64,000 bases of DNA from Dendronephthya gigantea (Eukaryota > Cnidaria > Anthozoa > Malacalcyonacea > Nephtheidae): the NCBI RefSeq assembly GCF_004324835.1, contig NW_021163183.1:310001-374000 (forward strand), given 5' to 3'. Below are positions 43,507-57,500 of this stretch, piece by piece. Within the stretch, counting starts at the first letter, position 1. Each line of letters starts with the position of its first letter. Below the pieces are notes generated by a model. That model saw only the letters and a program-made list of their open reading frames with translations, made no database searches and had not been told where the DNA came from. Position numbers and translations under genes: made by a program.

Positions 43507-46500
43507 ATGGAATCGGTCGCCTATGGTGTTGTTTTGCTGCTGTAAGTATCATTCAAGTTACTTTTCTATAGCTAACCAACAAATATGCTCGGCCTTTGAG
43601 ACAAATTCACGTTCTGGGTAGCCTTGTTCATCTATTGTGCTATGATGTGGCCAGCAGATGATACGAAGCTCTCAATCTTTGCTTGTAAACTATTTTCGTT
43701 TCTATTTTGGTTTCTATATCCTGTTGTTCGACATATCTTTGACTGTATATTCGTTCTACATTCTAGGCTATTTGGAAGCACCTTTGCCTCAGGAAAAGAC
43801 CATGACATGGTACGTATTACATTTAGTAAGAAATACTACATATATATCCTATAATTTTATTGTAGCATTGCATCAGATGAATTCTCGGTAGACACCTTAC
43901 AGGTATAGATGTTGATTTAAAATTCACGTGACCTGCTTTGATAGTTTTACTATTTACGTCGCTGGCAGCATAGAAATCGTATTCCCGCATATCTTTGATA
44001 CGTTTATCGATCACTGTTGCAGAGCATGCATGAGAATAAACGAAAGAATAAACGATCTTGAGTTCTTAAAACCGGCTCCACACTACGGCGTACTTTCTGC
44101 TGAAGTTGTGATTCAATTTATGATTCAATAAAAATTCAATTTATCGAGTTTAAAAAACTCTTTGATTCCTCAAATTTCATGTGTCAAGAGCAGCTAATGT
44201 TTATCTTGTAAACCAACAACAGTAGGTTTCGCTATATTCTGTCTATAACACCAGTGGCTACGTTTCAAATTGAAAATTACGCGTAATGATTTCAAGTGAT
44301 TGGAAGGTATTACTTGTGGCAACGCTGTCGGGCACAAGTACCGGATCAAATCCTTCTCCTCCGTAATATTCCGTGGTGCATGTGATACAATTGAGTTACG
44401 TAATATATACGCAATACATAAATATTGGCATAGTTTTCGCCATTTTTCACGATATTCTTCATATAAGGAAAACTTGGCTGGATTTTTAAGCATGCATGGG
44501 TAATCTGCGGCGTCAAAACTGAAAACGCATGCAGTAACCATTGCCAGAACACCTCAGGGAAGTGTGATAAAAATCTGAGCCAAGTTCATTCGAGGCTAAG
44601 CCATCGCTACCCTGGAAATATCGAAATCCTCCAGGCAAAGTGCTGGGATGTATACACTCCAACAAGCTAACCACCTCACTCGTAAAAGCTTGACCGTGAA
44701 AACTGCTTAAGAATTCCAATCCAATTTCAATTATTCAAGGCATTTTTCTGTTGTTCATCGGTAACTTGCGTTCCAGCGGCTTGATCCTTGTATAGCAACG
44801 CACATGCATAGCTGTATAGTTTTATTTAATGGTTCAAGCACTAAAACGGGTGTATTTAAAAAATCTTTACTTACGGGTGTATTTAAAAGACGTTATTTCG
44901 AGCCCTCTTAGACGATACTTGTGTGAAATGAGTATTTTGTAATTATTTGTCTTTTTTCTAAAGCATGCAGGACAGATTATTTCTGCCGGGTTTTTTGTTT
45001 ATAATCTCGGTAAAAAAAGTGATACTCTCAAATACTGCCATTCGCGGCGTTGTCCCGCTGAAAGAAACCAAGAGAACTTTTACCACAAACTAAGGAGAAA
45101 AGTGGGGAGATAAAATCCAATTTATCACGGTCAGGGATTTGCTTAATTTTGTCTGTCCCATAAATCATATACTTGTAAGCCAGCGCCACACACTCGATCT
45201 CTGACGCAAAGTAATTCTCTCTTATTGTCACCCAAAGTGTGCAAGATAGGTCTGCTCTAAATATGTCATTTTTTAAATGAAAGAATTTAGCATCGACTTG
45301 GCAGGTTGACCTTTACGTATGGGGCTAGTTTTGCATGAAAAATTTGCCGAGCCAGCCCTGTACTCTTGACGCGAGTCTCAATTTCAGCGATTTTTGTTTG
45401 TCAGGATGATTTTCTAAGCACACGTACCATAGCACTGCAGTTTCATCCTGTCCATGCGATTGCCTGACGCTGTATATTCGGACGTATGTGCGTTCTCAAC
45501 TCGGCAGAGAGAATTCTTATCAACATAACCACGATATAATATTATACACGCGTTTATCATAATATAAACATAATCAAGTTTTTTTACACATAATATTGCC
45601 ATCACTATCCTGAAACTGTCTACCGAAAAAATTCTAATATAACCAGGGGCAGGGAGCAGCGTGGCAGCGACGTTCTTCAAACAACTTAGCATCAAATGTG
45701 GTATAACAACTGCCTAAAATAGACAAAGCACTTCGCAACGTTTCGACCTGAGGGCCTTCGTCAGGAGAGTTAGGAAATTCTAGTATATACTAACACGTTA
45801 AAGGACTCTTATAATTTTTGGCACTTCATTTTTTAGACTAAAAATTTTGATGTACACTTTCGAAAATTGAAAAACGCACCTCCTGATGAGCATAAAAGTA
45901 AATATCCGAATCGTCGCCGGACTCAGCTTTATTCCAGAAACACTGGTCAGTTTATTCAAGTTACTCCCAAAGGAAAAGTTGTGGCGCAGGGAGCTGATGG
46001 GGATGTATATGGTACGTATAGGTACATATATGTACATATATAGGTATACAGATAGTGTTGTTTAACTTGCAAAATATGCGCAACACTTTAATAGCATTTT
46101 TTGCTTTGCGCCACAATGTCGATTTGAGATGGGAAATATATTTTTTCCGCATCTTGTCTATGTTCATAGGAATTGCAATTTTCACCCAGTCACCCACATC
46201 AGGAGAAACAATTGCCGTCTTTGATCAGATAACAATGTTTATATTGGTGTGTAGGTTGGTAGGATGCTATTAAACGCGGTTGACCCTAATTATTGTAATG
46301 ATAAAGTTATCACGTCTTATCGAACGTAGATCTCAAATATGTCAGTAAAATTGAACATCATGTTCTTGTGAAACAAAAACAAGTAATTAGTCATTCTACA
46401 GTGTCATATAGTTTCTCAGTCGACGAAAGTCTGCGTTATATATCTGCGATCACGGCTGGAAATAATCGCGTTTCGTTAAAAGAACTTGTGAAATTTACGC

Positions 46501-49500
46501 AACGCTTGCTTAACAAAATCCTCTCTAAAGTATCATAAATCGTCTGTAAATTAATTGTCTCACATTTGATGATAGATAAAGTCAGATGAAAAAATTTCCT
46601 TGCAAAATCCGCCCTGGATCCTCAATTTTAAAAATATTCCGAGTGTATGCCAACTAACTTTTATGATCAAGATGGCAATCTTGATAAAGAAATTGGGTTT
46701 TAAAACTATCTAGATAAAGTATTTTAAAGCGAATATTTTGGAAGTTCAACATGCTTTTATGATGATCAAGAACAATGCCTCATAAAGCCTTTAGCCTCGG
46801 TTAATGAACGCAAATTATTCTAATTAGTTTTCTTCCGGCGTTTCGACCTCGTTCTGGGCGGCGTAATGCCCTTGTTTTTAATGATCGATATCGTCTTTGT
46901 TGAAAGTTCAGCAGCCTTATCTAGTCGCGGAAATTTAATTATCGATAGTTCACTTGTTTTGAGGGATGGGAGAATAGTACGCATAAAAATGCGCTCTTGG
47001 ATCCTTGGGCGAATAGTGGACATTCATATTTTAATAAGATACGCTCGCTGAGAATGAATCGAGAGCGGTATCGGCTTCGTCCCCTTATTCTAGTCAACAG
47101 ATTGTTTGCCAACTTCATGTTCACCATCAAATGCACTCGATTTGACGATTCCTTGCTAAAATTATCTCTCAATATCGGGCAGAGTGTGTGATTAAAATTG
47201 AACGATATTTTTCAAGTTTCTTTCCTATTTACTAGTTTCATTAATTTCATCGCAACCTTTTCTTGACGAGGCAGAATGCATGACTATATTTGGCTGCATG
47301 ACTATATATACTTTCAAATGTCGACCAGTGGTGAACTAATTTGATAAATGGCCTAATCGTCCTTCATCAAGGCATTAGTTAAGCGCCTTTTTAGCCATTG
47401 AAGCAACGAATTTTTGTTGCACAATCTTTCAGCGATAAAATATATATTCAGTTGACGGTTGACGTGAAATGTTGTAACCAAAAATACCTTAGAACAGCGC
47501 AGAAATTTATCATACAAAAATATATACACAAGTAACCTCCCTGTTCCACTACACCCTTGCTCTGATATATCTTCCATAATAACCCTGAAAGTTAAGCTTG
47601 TCTATAGTTTGGTTCACATTATATTTTTTTTTTTTCACATTTGCACAAAAAACACTGGAGTTTATAAGCGTGTACAGCTTGACCACGTGCACGGTCCGTC
47701 GAGGAGACGGCATTCTTGTTTAGATAACAACTCTGCGTCAACCATATAATTTGATACTCAGCACTTTGCGGGCAGACAAATGTTAAATGTTTTGATTAAC
47801 TAGTTTCACACCTATGTAAACATTGTTATCGGAACAATTGCTGCTGATGGGAGTAATATGCTTATAAATTAGTCGAACTTGAAATATCAAAACTTTTGCC
47901 AACAAAGGTCAAACCCGTGACATACTTTCGGCGTAACGCCCAGAACATTCCCGGGGGGAATACTGGCAACCCATGGTCACGACTCTTCTAAGGATTATAC
48001 ACGGATACAAAGTTAAACTAATGACAAATCGTTGTTTCCAAAAGCACACAAAAGACTTATCCTTTTCACAACAAAAAGAATCAGACTAGTCGAGTAATAT
48101 AGCATCAAATGTGGTATAACAACTGCCTAAATTAGACAAAACACTTCTCGATGTTTCGACCTGAGGGCCTTCGTCAGGAGAGTTAGCATGAAAATAAATT
48201 GGGGAGAATACATGTAAATAAGTAAATAATAAGTAATCGAGTACTATTTTAACACTAGTGATTTAAATGCCCAAGGACAATTTACTAGCCATCTTCAGCT
48301 GGTAAATTCTCAAATGCTATATAACATGTGAATCATTGACATTTTTGAAATTTTTTCGATGTTTTGAATCAGGTCGAGTTTTGATTGTTTGCGCTGTAAC
48401 CTTGCCAAACAATGCCCATAATTAATAGTCCAAGAGTTCAAATGGTGTAAAAATATTTAATTTAATTTCTTTGGCTGCGGTCACAGAAATTTTGGCAGGA
48501 TACAATGTGATTCTGACTAGTTTTGTGAAGATTCTCCTAGGAGGATAAATTGGTTAAAAAAAGTTTTATTTATTGATGTAAACGGGGGGTTTAAAAACAC
48601 GGATCAAAATCTGCCCACTTTGTAATGGGTCGACCCCAAGCACCATCATCGATGACCCATAAAAACAGGGGGTAAAACCTGCCCAAGTTGTGAAAGCCCC
48701 TTCATTTATGACTCACTTAATGAGTTGCCTACTCGAGCTATTCTCTTTTATGGGTGTGTCCATTAGTCACTTGATTTAAACACTTCAAACCTGTTTACCG
48801 GATCAGATTTTAATTCCACACTCGTTTCGAAGAATGTCGACTTTTTTATATACCAAGGACCTGACCATGCAGTGTTTTTAGAAATCAACCACTTGCAACT
48901 ACAGGAAGTGAAAGATTTTACAGTAATCTTTCGCAACCAATCTTCGTGCATCAACGATGCCCTATTTTTGGGAATATATCCTAAGCATTGCTTTAGGCAG
49001 TCTGATAGACTGATATTAGGTATAGACTCATTTGCATCAAGTTCATTATCACCTAAAATTATTCTATTTATAAATCATCATCTTTGGACGCTGTCGTGTT
49101 AAGTATGAGAATGTACAATTTAACAATAGGCTTTTGTCTATGGTTTATCTAAAATTCGCACGAACATTGTGGGAACTTCCGTACTTCCGAGGACTTCTCG
49201 TCTGAAAGTTACCAGGTTACGTTTTAATGTGTTTTTTTTATCTCGTGTTTATATTAAACTGTTATACCATCAGCTTCAGTCGAATATGAGCTATCAGCTA
49301 TATAAGACGAGAACGAATGGTATAATTTTTTTTATAGTATAACCAAAACTTTGCAATAAATGCAAACTTTAATTAAATTATCACCACAAATTCTCACTTC
49401 ACTATCAATAACTACTGTCGTTTTTCATTATCCACTCTACATATGAGCTGATATACTTGCAAGTAGCTTGGCCAATCAGACGTCTTGCAGCTCATAGAAA

Positions 49501-52500
49501 GCTGTGTTATAAATATCTGTATTTATGGTATATGCCTGTTGACAGAGATATCTTCGAATAGTAACGTAATTTGTAATTTCCTATACCATGTCTGGCCAAA
49601 ATTTAAATTCTCAAACACTTGAAACCGCTGGTGGTAATCAAATATAAACTGTGTATGACTAAGTTCTTTCTCATTAGAACATTCTGGATTGGCTTTTTTG
49701 AAAGAATATCGATATACTGTACCTTTGGAGGAAGTGTTGAAACACAAGTTAAAGTAGTTACGACGAGACAAGAATTGTTTCTTTTCCAAATCCAATTCAC
49801 ACATTACAATATATTAACACTCTCCTAGACACAACTATTGTTTTTTATATTCTAATAATTTATACTTCAGTGAAGATGCGAAATATATTTTCCTCTGCAG
49901 AACACTTATTTGTGTCATTTTGAATATCGGAATGATGATGGTATTTGAAACTATATCACTCTCTTTCTTTTTATCCAGCTGATCTTGAAATTCTGACGGT
50001 CCGGTTTGGTAAAGTTCACATAAGAGGCAAAGCGACCTCTCGGTACATCTGCTTCGACAAGCGAGGACGACTTATTGCGAAGGTAAACGACATATTATTT
50101 TCATCTTCACTCGCCGTTGAAATGAATTACAAAAGCCATATCTGCATGCATGGCTGTTCCCGTGTGCACTGTCTCTAATAAACTAGCAAATATTGTGATG
50201 GTGCTACTCTAGTTACCAACCAGGCGAATTGGTAACTCCAGAGTTTCACCATCAAAATATTAATCCACCTGATTCACATCACTTTAACGGATAGCAAAGC
50301 TAGAGTCTCAAGGCTAGTTACGATCCCCTAAGCCCACCCTGGAGTCAATAGTTTGTGGAAAGCAAAGTACCAGAGAAATCCAAAATTTCTCTTGAGTGTT
50401 GACTGACTCTTTCCACACAAGGGTCATGGGTCCTCAACAAGGTCCAACCTACGTCTCAAGGGTTAATGCATATAGTGCCCACACTGAGCCACCGAGTTCT
50501 CTAAATGATAACTGGACTGATTTTCTCACTAAATCCTTACGCAATGTCGTAAATTACTGACGCCTCAAAGACGCAATAGATTTGTAATTAAAACATTCTT
50601 CATCCCCTTGATTTATAGCGCGATATTCGCACGTGCTTCAAATAATAAATTTGTCTAAAGTGCTTATGCACGGTTTAAAACATATTAGGATTAGGACTCC
50701 CTGTCCTGAGACGAAAGTAACAGGGGCTGGTTGTATCAAGCCCGTTTAGCTTAGTCTATCGTTTTATATACGATACAAAGATACTGTTTACAACTACATA
50801 TTCAGTGCATAATATTCAAGTTGACTCATTAAAGAGAGATGTAAGCGTGTTATTTAAATTTGACTTATCCACCGTTTAAGCTGAACGGGCTTGATACAAC
50901 CGGCCCCAGTCAAATAGTCTGTCGTTTCTGAATGAAATACAACCAATTCACGGTCTTAAAGATCTTTAGCAAGTCAATTCAGATTGAGGTTTTGTACTCT
51001 TCTTGAGAGAAGGGGCTCTAGCTGGCGTCTTTCCATTGTAATAGTTGAGAGCTTTAGCAGTGACTACGAGTGCGACTGTACAAGTACAAGATTCGTCATT
51101 TTCGCGCCAAACCCTGTGCGTTTGCTTACGCCATCTGACGAAACTCGTAGTCGTTTGGCTTTTCACTACGAAATTAATCAACAACTTGTACTCGAAATCT
51201 CGACGAGTTTTGGCTGATGGCGTAAACAAACAACGCGCGAGAATGGAACTCGTAGTCACTGCTAAAGCTTCCTAGTTCCCTAGGGGGGGAGGGCGTATTT
51301 CATGTTTCATGGAGTGCACAAAAATCCTGCTTTCATTAAAAAAAACCCCGATGATCTAAACACAGGATACTGCGGCATGCTCTTGCTTGGATTTTTCGGG
51401 AACTTCTAGTTTTAGATTTTTTATGAAGTAAACATATAGCACTCGGGAGAAAGCAGAGATAATCTGATTAAGCATCCATACTTGACGGTGGTCTTTCGAG
51501 CGACCTTGCTTAGGGATGTTACACTATGCAAAAAAAAAACATGACTTTTTGTACAAGTGGGCACTTCCTGGATATTCTTAGCCCAGCATCTTTGAGAATG
51601 ACAAATGATGAAGGATTAGACCCTTGAGAAATCAATCAAATACATTGGCAAGGAATTGCGAATATTTCGTGCTAGTGATCGATAATTTTACTGTAAAAGT
51701 CACGTTTTCTTGTTTATCTAATGTGTTGCTTAAGCATCGTATTGACTACAAAAATAACCCTTGTTTTCTTTTAAGTATTTAATCTAAATATGATGTATAA
51801 TATGCAATATTATTACTGAGATCCGTGAACTTATTATCTTCATAATATTCTTATACGTTTGCATGGTGGCAGTCGATAACGTTAACCGTGCATTCAGGTC
51901 ATTGCACTGATGAAGGCCTGTGTTAACGGACCGAAAACTTTGCAGTATTAAATACTTACGTGGTGTAGCTACAAGTTAAATTACTTATTATCTTCAATTT
52001 GCTATTACTCAGATGTTGCAACAATTTACTCCATGTTTCAAGTTTAATGAATGTGTTTTCAGAAACGCGACACAGCCAGGTGTATTTGGCGAGAACAGCA
52101 TGATAAGAAAGCATATACCATGTACGAGTCTGAAGTATTAAATGGGCGTTTCATATCGTTCAGCAGAAAGGGAATAAACAGGTTTAGAGCGGTGAGCAGG
52201 TATGGTACGAAGGCGGTGCAGTTCGTTGAACGACCAAGATCAAAAGTTATTCCAAATATGAGGTTTGTGGAGTGAATGCATGCAACTTTAACAGTAGAAT
52301 TGACCACAAAAGTAAAGTAGGGAAGAAAACAAGCAATGTTTTGCACCCGGCATGAATGCACGATGAATGCATGATAAATGCATGATGAACAGATACAACA
52401 CAAGGAAAGGCTATAAATAAAACTGACTGAGACGAATTGGCACCGACAAGAAAAACCTTTGACCGAAAAAGCAACAAATAAGGCTGCAATACAACAGCTA

Positions 52501-53364
52501 AACATACAAGCCGGAAACATTTAATACAGGAGACACATCAGCCTTGACAGAAACCGGTAGCGACAGCAACATAGCAACAGCGCATAAAACAACAACAATA
52601 AAAACACAGTAACAACAACAACAACAACCATGGAAATAAACGAGCTTTCTGGGCTCTTGGTCAACAGATGTCAACAGTTAAGCATGTAGTGGTGAATCAC
52701 TCGTTGAATGCCGTAGACTGACAACTAAAGTTCCTTTTCAACAGAGAACATTTCAGAGCTTATAACAGTGAGTTTAAGATGCAGCAATACACAGTTTCAC
52801 AACAAGAATAAAAATTATACACTCCTTTTGGCAAAGAAAGTCAGAGCCTTCTGTAAAATTTTGAATTAAAACTAGTTTCCTAACGCTATGTCGTAGCCAA
52901 TCCTGGCCTGGACGTGTTTCACGTTTCTTCGAATCGATGAAACTAGATTTTGTTTTCAACCCCAGCGACAGAACCTTTGCAAGAGCAATCCTATGTATAT
53001 TAAAACTGATCCAAATCATTTTAACTCGTAGGATTTTACTATTTGCTTCAGGTACTATACCTCCCGAGGAAGAAAGAATCCTGTATCGCATTGGATGATC
53101 GAACAGGATAAAATGAACTGGTTGATCAAGCAGAAGAAGCTGGGTTTGTTAAGGAACGAGAATAACCCACGCTTGAATCGTTTGTTGAAGGAAAATAATA
53201 AAAAAAAGAACAGAAAAAATAGAAATAGATACAGGAAGAAAGCTGACAAAAGATTAGCTCAAAAGAAAGCCAATGAAATGAAAAGTGTTGAGGATTATGA
53301 TGCTGACGAGAGGTTCCCGCCTCGGAGAAGATTTGGAGCGAAGAAAGAGAAAAAATCTGAATGA
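43507..53364 (+). CDS. FGF8-like fibroblast growth factor
   Basis: Six exons: 43507-43541, 43767-43809, 45837-46011, 49979-50082, 52063-52262 and 53052-53364. They join in frame to 289 aa. Exons 1 and 2 together make the signal peptide (MESVAYGVVLLLLFGSTFAS). The beta-trefoil core follows: RRTQLYSRNTGQFIQV, KVVAQGADGDVY, FGKVHIRGKATSRYICFDK, RGRLIAK, YTMYESEVLNGRFISFSRKG and AVQFVERP. These fit the FGF family, closest by eye to the FGF8/17/18 group. The protein should be secreted and signal through an FGF receptor with heparan sulphate. Exon 6 encodes an unusually long, very basic tail (NKKKNRKNRNRYRKK and others), which may bind matrix or heparan sulphate. Introns hold MITEs and a Penelope-like fragment. 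A C-terminus is defined by the stop at 53364. Confidence 0.93.
45640..45772 (-). mobile_element. Penelope-like fragment, copy B
   Basis: Same segment as copy A, in the intergenic-like sequence of FGF intron 2, shortly upstream of exon 3. The hammerhead-like core (45728-45771) has CTGACGA and GAAAC but GTTGCGAAG instead of GTCGAGAAG, so stem I and the cleavage triplet are altered. Confidence 0.6.
46012..49978. other. FGF intron 3, no other gene seen
   Basis: A 4-kb intron. The minus-strand open frames near 48763-48954 and 49523-49804 have no recognised similarity. No conserved nested gene is evident apart from the Penelope-like fragment. Confidence 0.4.
48101..48184 (-). mobile_element. Penelope-like fragment, copy C
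   Basis: The shorter copy, in FGF intron 3. Core 48141-48184 with CTGACGA, GAAAC and ATCGAGAAG. Same orientation as copies A and B. Confidence 0.6.
50723..50907. mobile_element. MITE, family M1, second copy in FGF intron 4
   Basis: Ends GGGGCTGGTTGTATCAAG and inverted GGGGCCGGTTGTATCAAG. The interior matches 28655-28895 but lacks part of the left arm, so it is 185 bp. The partial arm loss shows it is an older or deleted copy. Confidence 0.9.
51050..51269. mobile_element. MITE, family M2, in FGF intron 4
   Basis: 220 bp with perfect 22-base terminal inverted repeats (AGCTTTAGCAGTGACTACGA and so on) and further inverted similarity inside (TTGCTTACGCCATC against GATGGCGTAAACAA). No coding capacity. 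Unrelated to M1. Confidence 0.88.
51902..51946 (+). repeat. Second hammerhead-like motif
   Basis: TGCA, CTGATGA, AGGCC...GGACC, GAAA and TTTGCAG occur in the right order for a hammerhead with a short stem I (TGCA/TGCA). Stem II pairing is imperfect. It may come from another retroelement family. Weak evidence. Confidence 0.25.
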
Positions 53365-54500
53365 AAAATGAGGAGAGAAGATTTGTACAGCGGAATATGG
53401 CAAGAGATTTAAATATAGGATCCAAACGACAACAAAGAGGAGTGAGGAATGTCTGTTTTGACTAACTAACCGTGAACGAGAAACGTCGTTACGAAGACGT
53501 TTTTATTTATTCTAAAATGATTTGTAGTTGGTTGTAATATAAACGAAATACAGTCGGAATAGAAGCAAGTTGCCCGTCATCGAGTCATCTTCATGACTGC
53601 GAATTTATAGTAAAACAAACGGTATAATTGGTATTTGTTGTTAAAACTTTACGACAGCACAAAAACTCGCTATGGTTGATGCACAATTTGTGTATTCGAC
53701 TACGAAACTCTTGTAAAATTCTTGAAATATTTTTGCACCTGGTAACACTTTGTAATCCGTTATATTAACGTGAAGATGCATGTCATTGAGTACTTGTACA
53801 TGAAGCAATAAAAGTCGAGGTTCATGGCATTTTTGACCTTGAGCTTCCAAACTTGTTTCTCGGTAATTTGGGTCTCGTGATCGCGAGGGGTTCCAGGTTT
53901 GTTTCACCTGTGTAAGGGTTGCGTGGCCTACTGGGCCACAGTTTTGAGAGACGGGTGGATGTCGACACCACTTGAGCATATATTTCTTAGATCCTTGAAA
54001 CAGGATCCATTGAAAAATGCTTCCCCACAACCCTCCCCCCTCACACTGTAGAGTGATACGCTCTGTTTTGCATATTAGTGACAAACCTCGAATTTTTATC
54101 GCTTATTAAAATATTTTTTCACTAAATGCTTCACCAAACGCATAAAACTACCACACATTCGTGATATCCTAAAATATTTTTATCAACTGCCTTCCCCATT
54201 TGTCCACCGGCGTCTATAATTGACGACCATCGTCCCTAAATGACTATCATCAATCACAATTGCCAATCACTATCCCTATTCACCTATGAACGAACATCAT
54301 TATCACTGACTTTCCATCAGTGTCCCCCAATGACAATCGTTATCCTTAAGTTAACATCATCATCCCTAGGTGACCATCATCATTCCCAATTGACATTAAG
54401 TGTTGTCCAATATCCACAGTTGATCAAATGTGACCATCATTGGTCAGTATGTCCTAGCAAGATACCAGACCAGCAGATTTTCTGATACATAACACATTCT
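53365..54500. other. FGF 3' flank
   Basis: Probable 3' UTR and flank. A 147-codon open frame on the minus strand (53641-54084) has no recognised domain. A degenerate (TGACCATCATC)-like repeat runs over about 54225-54460. Confidence 0.4.
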
Positions 54501-54597
54501 CAACTCTCCTGAGTCCTGACAAAACCCTCAGGTTGAAACGTCGAGAAGTGTTTTGTCTATTTTAGGCAGTTGTTATACCACATTTGATGCTAAATTG
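54501..54597 (+). mobile_element. Penelope-like fragment, copy D (decayed, opposite strand)
   Basis: Reads CTCTCCTGAGTCCTGACAAA then CCCTCAGGTTGAAACGTCGA on the plus strand and continues through GGCAGTTGTTATACCACATT. It is the only copy in plus orientation and the core is damaged by small changes. Confidence 0.6.
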
Positions 54598-57500
54598 TTT
54601 TCTCTATAGAAGATTAACAAGTATTTTACAACTCGAGAAAAGCTCTGCCTTATCCCAGACATTCCAAGAGTTTATAAAGCCTGGATTTAAGTGTATTAAG
54701 ATGTCTCATATAGGTTTTAAATTATATTGATACATACTATTTAAGAAGTATGTATTTAAGAAGAGACTTATTCAGTTATTCCTTGTACTTGAGACCTTTT
54801 ATACAATACAATCTTCACTTGCATAGGACAAAATATTGCTACAAGATTGTGTGTGTGGTCGACACTGCACAGGTCGCATATTCCATCTTATACGTGTCAT
54901 ACATGCAGGCTCTACAAAATGTTTAATTTTTTTTTCAATTGCCTGTTGAACTATCGCTATATTTAAGTGAGCACTGGTTGAATTGGCAAAGATAAGACCG
55001 ATGAGTTATAATCAACATTTGTGTTCGTTTCCTGCACGTTAGTGCTGTCTGGAGTGTGATATTAATCACGGCTGGTCATAAGCAATCTAGTATGTGAAAA
55101 CAAGGCTAATTAAGAGGTTAAAGGGAATAGTTTAGAAATTATGGAGGACTATATCATTTAGAACCAGCATAAGGGATTATTAAACGTAGTTCTTCATTAA
55201 CAGCGAAAGACAGCCTGAAACATTAATTGCTTTCCCGCCCCAAACCATACGAACATCGATAATTTCTGTACCTAGATATCTTTCAATATTTACATGCTTT
55301 GCCTACGGTTATAAAATAAACAATTATTGCTGTGTGGCTCTTTTTTGCACACCACGGTCTATAGCTATTTCAAAGCTGCAGGAAATGATCAAATATTTAA
55401 TCTTTCGGATAGTTATTTGCTCTTATTTGTCGAACGGAATTTACTGGCGTTGTAAAAATAACTTTGAAGCCACAGGGTGTGCTTTGAATGCGTTTAGAAC
55501 TTAATTCTGTTTTAATTTAGTGCCCCGACGGAAATTCACCTGGGCTTGTGGCGACCGTATGTCTGAAGATGAAGCTTAATGATTGATCCAAGGCAATGTG
55601 AGTGGTATCCGGTGCAGACGTGGGATTTGAATACATCCATGCTCTGTTGAAATAAACTGCGCAGATGAGAACTGGACTCGAGGGAACGGACTATATGTGT
55701 GGCGAGTCAGAGGTACGTTTAGGCAAGCGGACACCAAGTATAGGCTATTATATGTAATTCTGTCAGTCAGCGTTACCACAGGAGAAACCCGAGGAAAACT
55801 ACACGATCCAACCAGTCTGAGACATCATGATTAAGATATAAGGTGACATACATTAACCATTTCCTAGACATGCTCTCGCTCGTGTCTCGTCGGGAATGGC
55901 CATGTCATTCGGAACGGCTACTTGCAGGCATCTGATTACAGATAGATACCAGACGCTAGCTTCCTTTTCGCATATGTATAAGATTTGAAATGAATTTGCT
56001 GTGTCATTCATATAATAGCATGTGGTTTTCGCAAGCTGTTGGTGACCCTAAAAGCTAGCAAAGCCAGGACTATAGCCCGTCTTTATTCCAACTTTTGGGT
56101 TAAGTTCACTGCCTGTGTGTACGACAACAAAAGTTTAGCTGAATTAATAATATTTATATATATAGTACCATATATATTTAATATTACAATACTGCATGAA
56201 CTTCGTCAGGCATTGCTTATATATACGGTTTGTTTTTCTGGCTAAAATGATAGCTTAGCAAGCCTAAAACATATCTTATAGCCCGCGGGTGATATATGTG
56301 GCCATTTTAGTTCAATCCTCAATAAATTCCGTTTTCTTTGTTTACGATTGGAAAAGATTTCGAGAGGTATTGCAATAGAAGTAATAAAGTGCTTTGTTTT
56401 GACAGAAAAAAAAACATGTTTTTGCCAACGAACGTATAAAATGCAGCTAATGTTAAAAGGTTATTCATCTTTATCTACCGCAAAAGCATCGATATTGCCC
56501 ATAAATTGAAAATAAACCTATATGTACTTTAATAACTGGACAATATTTGCAAGTGCAATTTCGGATTGGGGAAAAATAAGCTGGTTTATGGAAGATTCGA
56601 TCTCTTATCGCAAATCTCTCCTAATTATTAGGCAGGAAACCAAAAGAATTGGGAAAAAAAGACAAAGTCGATTTTACATTTCAAACCACTTTTGAATAAT
56701 TGTTAAAATCTTTACCAATCTTTTTTCACTTCCATAAATGATCATGAGGTACTTGAAACTGGGGAAAGATTGAATCAAATCACACAGATTACTTTTTGTC
56801 TTTAAGCTAACAATCGATTTAAATTTCCAAATTGAGGAAGGAACAAAACACAAAACAACAATTTAGGAAACACTTAAAAGTTTCGAGATATTCCTTTTCT
56901 TTCTTGTTATCTAATTATAGATATATGATAAAAAAAATTTAAATTGCATGAGCGAATTTTGCGCCGTTATACAAGTTCACTTAAGTAAACTTCGCAAAGA
57001 AAAGTGGAGAAAATTTGTTGAAGTTTTAAATTACTACAAGTCAATTGCATGTAACTGCATATATATGTCATGTATACATGCATGGTCTTCACGAAATTAG
57101 GTAAAATACCACAAAAATAAACCTTTTAATTGTTTGGTAGTGTGTTACATGCAAGTCATATATCGAGGCTTAAGTTCTCTAGCTTTCTACTAGACTCAAT
57201 GGGATTGTAACATTCAGTCGAGCAACATTTCACTGCATTGGCGGTCAGTGTATGTAGCACACACATGGCTACCTCTGCATGTTAGATTGTTTTGCATAAT
57301 GAGGTTTTAAGAAGATTCTGGCATCCACAACAATACCTACGAGAACCATCTAAAGAACAGTCCTTTCATATCATTATATTTCGATATATTCACATATTGT
57401 TTTGTCGGTATTTGATCAAATATCTCGTAATAACCTCGTGAAAATCTTGGCCACAGGAAATGAACATCTAAATTTCACTGTATTTGTTTTCAACTGTAAT

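Noticed and set aside
44194-45231. Cluster of minus-strand frames in FGF intron 2 as a mobile-element gene
   Set aside because: No recognisable transposase or reverse-transcriptase motif and no terminal repeats could be found.
52059-53425. Minus-strand frames of 153 and 99 codons in the FGF region
   Set aside because: Antisense to FGF exons 5 and 6, which carry clear family similarity.
53641-54084. 147-codon minus-strand frame as a gene
   Set aside because: No recognised domain, low-complexity flanks and no splice partners; it lies in the probable FGF 3' flank.
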